Assembly (NCBI GenBank): GCA_965213905.1
Contig: OZ243922.1
Location: forward strand, 930,001-994,000
Length of the DNA stretch: 64,000 nucleotides
Direction: 5' to 3'
From: SIRX01 sp965213905
GTDB lineage: Bacteria; Actinomycetota; Rubrobacteria; Rubrobacterales; Rubrobacteraceae
Shown: piece by piece, positions 59,959 through 64,000 of the stretch
Position numbering within the stretch: position 1 is the stretch's first letter
Layout of the letters: each line of letters starts with the position of its first letter
Notes under the pieces: generated by a model
What the model was told of the DNA's origin: nothing
Database searches by the model: none
Seen by the model: the letters and a program-made list of their open reading frames with translations, nothing else
Position numbers and translations under genes: made by a program

Positions 59959-60699
59959 TTACCTGTTCCTGTTGCGCGGTTCGTCTCCGCCCTCTCCGCC
60001 CTCTTCGCCTTCGATTCCTTTTTCCGGATCCCACACGACTTCTTCCTCGGCGTCTCTCTCGGTATCCAGCAAGACTTCCCGATCGGACCCGCGATCCGAG
60101 TCCCCATCCGACCCGCGGTCGGGGTCAAGATCGGACTCACGATCTAGCTCTCGCTCGGTTTCTTCTCCGGTGTACCCTTCGGTACCCCGTTCGGTACCCC
60201 CTCCGGCATCCTGTTCGGTGTCCCGTTCGGCCTCTAACCTTGCTCTCTCTTGGTCGTCTCTTTCGGTGTCCAGAACCGCTCCCCGCTCGTCCCGGTCGGT
60301 TTCCTGCCCGGTCCCCCCGACTTCTCTCCGGCTCTCCCGTTCGTCTTCTTCCCGCTGTTCGGCTTTGGGAAAGAAGATGTCGGTCACCTTGATGTTTTGC
60401 TCCACCACGCGCAGGCCGGTCATGTGCCAGATCTGCTCGCTCATCTTGGTGCGGAGCGCGGAGGTCAGGTTGATGAGGTCCCGGCCAAACTCCATCTCCA
60501 TGTCGAAGTCTACGGCCACCTCGTACTTGCCCACCTGGGTGTTGGTTTTGCCCGGCCGGATACCCTCGACCTCGTTTACGGCCATGTCTACTATCTGGGA
60601 CACCACGCGATCCGCGATGCTCGTCGTGCCCCGTTCGGTGTACAGTGGACTATCCTGTTCCCGTTTTTCGAGCTGTTTTTGCTGATCGGTCTCTGTCAA
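59959..60699 (-). CDS. Asp23/Gls24 family protein with repetitive Arg/Asp/Glu tail
   Basis: This is a 246-residue protein. Residues 20-115 form the Asp23 (envelope stress) domain: SIADRVVSQIVDMAVNEVEG, then the beta core and a final helix region (EQIWHMTGLRVVEQNIKVTD). The remaining 130 residues are low-complexity, dominated by Glu, Asp, Arg and Gly (ERDTEQDAGGGTERGTEGYT, SDRGSDREV), with DR/ER dipeptides at irregular spacing. Such tails are unusual for the family and may mediate phase separation or binding. Asp23 proteins lie near the membrane and respond to cell-wall stress. Confidence 0.82.
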   Translation of the reverse strand: MTETDQQKQLEKREQDSPLYTERGTTSIADRVVSQIVDMAVNEVEGIRPGKTNTQVGKYEVAVDFDMEMEFGRDLINLTSALRTKMSEQIWHMTGLRVVEQNIKVTDIFFPKAEQREEDERESRREVGGTGQETDRDERGAVLDTERDDQERARLEAERDTEQDAGGGTERGTEGYTGEETERELDRESDLDPDRGSDGDSDRGSDREVLLDTERDAEEEVVWDPEKGIEGEEGGEGGDEPRNRNR

Positions 60700-61296
60700 A
60701 GCTCCATCTCCCCTCTGGCCGGTTTTCTAACCTACCTTAAGGATTCTAGCTTACCGCAAAAAACATTCCGGCAAACGTGAAACCTTTTTGGCCTTTGCCC
60801 GTATAAAAGGTTAGAAGAAAGTCGGGACGGACTAATTCCTCCCCCCTCCCAGCCCGAACCGGCTTTCTCTTTTATTACCTCCGGCCGGGGCCAACAAACA
60901 AGTCCCGGCCTTTGTTCGTCCTAATTTTTCCGCAAGTCGGCGTCTTTGAATTGGCGGGCCGGGCCGCCACCGCGATGGCTACGAGCTGGAATAAGACCCG
61001 GACAGCATGATCCGAAATATGTATGGCGCCGGATTGTGATAAGTGGTACTATACCCCTGTTGTCACTGCACCTTGAGGAGGAGGAAAGAGTCCAATGGAC
61101 TAGGTTTCCAAAACCCTCCACGAGCTGGCGTCGTGGACCGGGCCGGAGTTCGCCCGTTCGCAGGAGCGGCTCCTCTGGCCCGGATATTTTTTGCCCGGGT
61201 TCTCCCACAACATTTAACTTTCCTTTTACCCAAGCCCCGGGCCTCCCGTGTATATTGGCCATGAGCAGCAGATACCGGATTCGGAGGCCGACAATC
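60700..61296. other. Non-coding stretch with two potential RNA hairpins
   Basis: No gene is supported here. AGAAAGTCG (60816-60824) can pair with CGGCTTTCT (60860-60868) with one wobble, enclosing an anti-Shine-Dalgarno-like run (CCTCCCCCCTCCC). GGCCGGG (60883-60889) pairs with CCCGGCC (60904-60910) and is followed by TTTG. They lie upstream of the plus-strand metallophosphatase and could be part of its leader, or a divergent regulatory region for Asp23. Confidence 0.4.
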
Positions 61297-62061
61297 ATGA
61301 AGCTTGCGCTTTTCTCGGACGTACACGCCAACCTGCCCGCCCTCGAAGCGGTGCTGGCGGATATAGACGGGCGCGAAAAAGTGGACGGCGTCTACCATCT
61401 TGGGGACCTGATCGGCTACGCACCGTGGCCGAACGAGACCGTAGAATTGGTCCGCCTACGCGAGATACCGGGCGTCGCGGGCAACTACGATTCCACCGTG
61501 GCAACCGGTTACGAGCACTGTGGCTGCAAAGCCGATACCAAGCACCAGGAGGAACTCTCGCACCAGGGCTACGAATGGACCCGCGAACACGTCTCTCCGG
61601 AGACAAAGCATTTCTTGGGCCGGCTGCCGTTCCGCCTGGATCTCCGGCCTCTCGGCGGCCACAAGTCCAAACCGCAGGTGATACTGGTCCACGGCACGCC
61701 GACGCTCAACACCCTCTACTGGACGGAAGACCGCCCCGACTCTTTCTGCGAGAAGATGGCGGAATCCGCCGGGGCGAAATCCGGGGACCTCCTCGCCTTC
61801 GGCCACACCCACAAGCCCTGGCACCGGGAGGTGGAAGGGGTTCACTTCCTCAACACCGGCTCCGTCGGTAAGCCGAAAGATGGAGACCCCCGCGCCGGGT
61901 ACGCGGTGGTCGAGATAAGCCGGGACACCGTGGAGGTCGAGTTCGCGCGCGTGGCCTACGATCTGGAAGAGGCGGCGGGAGCTATCCGGAGGAGTGATCT
62001 GCCCGACGAGTTCGTAGACCAACTCCGTGCCGGAGGTACACAAAAGGCGAAGATGTCCTAA
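61297..62061 (+). CDS. Metallophosphoesterase (YfcE-like)
   Basis: This is a 254-residue calcineurin-like phosphoesterase. Motifs in order are LALFSDVHANLPALEAVL, VYHLGDLIGYAPWPNE, VAGNYDSTV (Asn-Tyr-Asp in place of GNHD/E), ILVHGTP and LAFGHTHKPWHRE. It is of the single-domain family that includes YfcE and small Ser/Thr phosphatases. The ATG at 61297 has GGAGG 9 nt upstream; open frame continues upstream but is not coding. It converges on the SDR gene (3 nt apart). Confidence 0.88.
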   Translation: MKLALFSDVHANLPALEAVLADIDGREKVDGVYHLGDLIGYAPWPNETVELVRLREIPGVAGNYDSTVATGYEHCGCKADTKHQEELSHQGYEWTREHVSPETKHFLGRLPFRLDLRPLGGHKSKPQVILVHGTPTLNTLYWTEDRPDSFCEKMAESAGAKSGDLLAFGHTHKPWHREVEGVHFLNTGSVGKPKDGDPRAGYAVVEISRDTVEVEFARVAYDLEEAAGAIRRSDLPDEFVDQLRAGGTQKAKMS

Positions 62062-62064
62062 GGA

Positions 62065-62832
62065 CTACACGGGTTCGTCGCGGGGCTGCACCAGGACCTC
62101 GTTGACGGCGACGTGCCCGGGCTGTTTCAGGGCGTGCAGCACGGATACCGCCACGTCCTCCGGGTCCAGCGCCCGCGCCCCGTTGGGACTCGCGTACTCC
62201 TCCAGCGCCTCTTCGTCGCCGCTCATCTGCAGCAGCTCGGTTGCGACGTTGCCCGGCTGGACCGTGGTTACTTTAAGCCCCGTCCCGGCGGTCTCCAGGC
62301 GGAGCGTTTGGGAGACGGCCTCTACGAAAAACTTTCCCCCCGAGTAGGCCGCGAGACCGGGAAACACTTTACGCCCGGCGTCGGAGGAAATGGTAATTAC
62401 GTGTCCCCGCTCCCGGTCGAGCATCCCGCCGAGCACCGCCCCGACGCAGTTGAGCATCCCCTTGCAGAGCACGTCCACCGTCTGCTCCCACTCGTCTTCG
62501 CGGAGGTTCTTCATCAGGGTATAGTACATGACCCCGGCGCAGTTTACGAGTATGTCCACCGGCCCCAGCTCGGCTTCGGTGAGCCCTACGAGGTCTTTTA
62601 CCTGTCCCCGGTCCGTGACGTCGGTAACGGAGATCAGGCTCCGCGAGCCGTTCTCGCCTTCCAGGCTTTCCTGTACCTCCAGAAGCTCCGGCTTGCGGCG
62701 GGCGGCGAGGGCGACGTGCGCGCCCTCACGCGCCAAGACGCGGGACACCGCGGCCCCGATGCCGCTCGAAGCGCCGACCACGACGGCGACCCGGCCTTTT
62801 AGCCCGTTGTCGTTATCCACGCCGGAGGCCAC
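62065..62832 (-). CDS. SDR family oxidoreductase
   Basis: This is a 255-residue classical short-chain dehydrogenase. The cofactor motif is VVVGASSGIGAAVSRVL, with LAARRKPEL favouring NADP. NNAG is replaced by NCAGVMYY, catalytic Ser is in ITISSDAGRKVF and the Tyr-x3-Lys is YSGGKFFVE. It overlaps the next upstream gene (a thioester reductase-like protein) by 20 nt, so the two probably act in the same reduction pathway, for example of an acyl or aldehyde intermediate. Confidence 0.88.
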   Translation of the reverse strand: MASGVDNDNGLKGRVAVVVGASSGIGAAVSRVLAREGAHVALAARRKPELLEVQESLEGENGSRSLISVTDVTDRGQVKDLVGLTEAELGPVDILVNCAGVMYYTLMKNLREDEWEQTVDVLCKGMLNCVGAVLGGMLDRERGHVITISSDAGRKVFPGLAAYSGGKFFVEAVSQTLRLETAGTGLKVTTVQPGNVATELLQMSGDEEALEEYASPNGARALDPEDVAVSVLHALKQPGHVAVNEVLVQPRDEPV

Positions 62833-64000
62833 CCTCCGGTTTGCTGGGCGGGGTTTCGACCCAGCCTTTCTCCGCGAAGTGCCGGGCGTAGTTGCCCAAG
62901 AGGGAGGGGTCGAGATCCGGCCGTCGCAGGCGGGTTCTCTGCAGTACCCGGCGGGTGTTGCTATCGTCGTAGAGGTTGCCGTCCCAGAGCTCGTGGGCTT
63001 CGGGGGCGGTCCCGCTGAGGACGCCCTCGACTACGCCGCCCTTCTCCGGGCTCGGGGCGGAGCGCCAGGCCTCGAGCCAGTTCGGGTAGTCCAGTTGTTT
63101 CAAGGGGTAGCCCATCTCCCCGAACCAGCCGAATACCTTATCCGCCGGGACGGGGTCGGGTTCGGCCAGGTGGAACGTGCGGCCCGCCGACTCCGGCTTG
63201 TCCGCGAGCTGGCAAATGGCGCCGCTCACGAAGTCCACCGGCGTCATCTCTACGCGCCAACCTTCGATACGCGGCGCGGCCCCGATTCGAAGAGACTCGG
63301 AGATCACCGCCCCGAGAAAGTCGCGGGGGTTGGAGACGCCGCTGATGCTGTGGCCGGCGATGTTGCCGGGCCGATACACGCTTACCGGCAGGCCCCTCTC
63401 GGCGGCCTGGCGCACCAACTTTTCTGCGACCCACTTGGTCTGGCCGTAGCCGTCCTCGCGGGAGCCGGCGAGGGCGTCGAGGTCCGTCTCCTCCTCGCAC
63501 TTGTGACCGCCGGGGGGGAAGATCCCGTTGGTCGAGACGAAGTGCAGCGGCTTGGTCTTGCTCCGGCACGCCAGCCGCAAGACCTCGCGGGTCCCGTCTA
63601 CGTTGACGTTTTTGAGAGCGTCGTAGGGATAGACCAGGTTTACCCGGGCGGCGGCGTGGATCACCACGTCCACCTCGCGCGCGAGCCCTTCGAATTTCTC
63701 TTCCGAAACGCCCAGCAGCGGCTTCCCGAGGTCTCCGGCGACCGGTACGATCCTGCGTTCCCGCCCGGCCCGCCACAGCCCGTACCCGCGAAGGTTCTCG
63801 CGGATCTGGGTTATGGGACTTCCGCCTTTTGGCGTCCGCACCAGGCAGTAGACCGTCGCCTGCGTCCGCGAGAGCAACGAGTCCAACAGAAACGCGCCCA
63901 GGAAACCGGTCGCCCCGGTAAGGAAGATGCGCCGGGAGCGGTGCAGCGCCAGGGTGTCCTCGGCCGGGCCGTCTGGCGTGATGTCCGGGTCGAGCGTCGC
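62813..64000 (-). CDS. Thioester-reductase-domain protein (partial, N-terminus outside the window)
   Basis: This is the C-terminal extended-SDR reductase domain of a carboxylic acid reductase or NRPS-type protein; 395 residues are visible, running off the right edge. The NADP loop is IFLTGATGFLGAFLLDSLL, preceded by TLDPDITPDGP, the usual linker. RVNLVYPYDALKNVNVDGT, FVSTNGIFPPGGH and the catalytic YGQTKWVAEKLV follow. The upstream adenylation and carrier domains, if present, lie beyond 64000. It would reduce a carrier-bound acyl thioester to an aldehyde or alcohol. It overlaps the SDR gene. Confidence 0.85.
   Translation of the reverse strand, partial: ATLDPDITPDGPAEDTLALHRSRRIFLTGATGFLGAFLLDSLLSRTQATVYCLVRTPKGGSPITQIRENLRGYGLWRAGRERRIVPVAGDLGKPLLGVSEEKFEGLAREVDVVIHAAARVNLVYPYDALKNVNVDGTREVLRLACRSKTKPLHFVSTNGIFPPGGHKCEEETDLDALAGSREDGYGQTKWVAEKLVRQAAERGLPVSVYRPGNIAGHSISGVSNPRDFLGAVISESLRIGAAPRIEGWRVEMTPVDFVSGAICQLADKPESAGRTFHLAEPDPVPADKVFGWFGEMGYPLKQLDYPNWLEAWRSAPSPEKGGVVEGVLSGTAPEAHELWDGNLYDDSNTRRVLQRTRLRRPDLDPSLLGNYARHFAEKGWVETPPSKPEGGLRRG

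Noticed and set aside
60250..60780. 176-codon plus-strand frame opposite Asp23
   Set aside because: It is antisense to the Asp23 domain and its repetitive tail; no start signal.
60883..60915. GGCCGGG/CCCGGCC hairpin as a rho-independent terminator
   Set aside because: No plus-strand gene lies upstream and the T-run is only three bases.

Overview
The window is a chromosomal segment of a high-GC Gram-positive bacterium. Rubrobacter or a close actinobacterial relative fits best. The grounds are the base composition, frequent GTG/TTG starts, an LPDTG-anchored surface protein, a MarP-type membrane serine protease, an Asp23 protein and stacked universal stress domains. This is an inference from gene content, not a database match.

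0-2.6 kb holds the end of an unknown gene, a small membrane protein and a two-gene unit (unknown protein plus a molybdopterin-dependent oxidoreductase). 2.6-19.6 kb is one large minus-strand cell-surface polysaccharide locus: two flippase/sulfotransferase pairs, a sulfatase-like TAT protein, UDP-glucose dehydrogenase, a UDP-glucuronate decarboxylase-like enzyme, the initiating sugar transferase, two glycosyltransferases, a polymerase/ligase, a Wzz-like co-polymerase, a degenerate CpsD-like ATPase and a TPR membrane protein. The two sulfotransferases suggest that the glycan is sulfated. An acidic LPDTG protein with its own promoter and terminator follows, then a CAP-domain gene broken by an exact 19-bp tandem duplication.

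22.6-38 kb is a DNA-processing and defence region. A peptidase and an unknown gene overlap and precede NurA and HerA. Further on lie Mre11-like, Rad50-like and HhH-glycosylase genes joined by 4-nt overlaps. Between the two halves sits a block with two visibly AT-rich genes carrying HEPN-type RX4H motifs, a PaeR7I/XhoI-type restriction-modification pair whose nuclease is frameshifted in a T5 run, a DUF433/DUF5615 toxin-antitoxin pair and a VOC protein. The arrangement resembles the archaeal herA-nurA-mre11-rad50 cluster split by accessory genes.

38-47 kb is mostly housekeeping: paired PH-domain membrane proteins, RlmN, MarP, small proteins, an MFS transporter and a large unknown membrane protein. 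At 47-50 kb a 790-residue protein combines two universal stress domains, three PCP_red-like domains and two rubredoxin-like zinc or iron knuckles. It lies behind a strong inverted repeat and upstream of a 2Fe-2S ferredoxin.

50-55.4 kb is a compact four-gene minus-strand island with its own promoter: C5-cytosine methyltransferase, a Mig-like mismatch glycosylase, a double-GHKL histidine-kinase-like ATPase and a receiver-domain protein. Toxin-antitoxin remnants follow. 56-64 kb carries a thioesterase, a CapA-like protein, an alpha/beta hydrolase, Mug, Asp23, a metallophosphatase, an SDR and the C-terminal part of a thioester-reductase protein that runs off the window.
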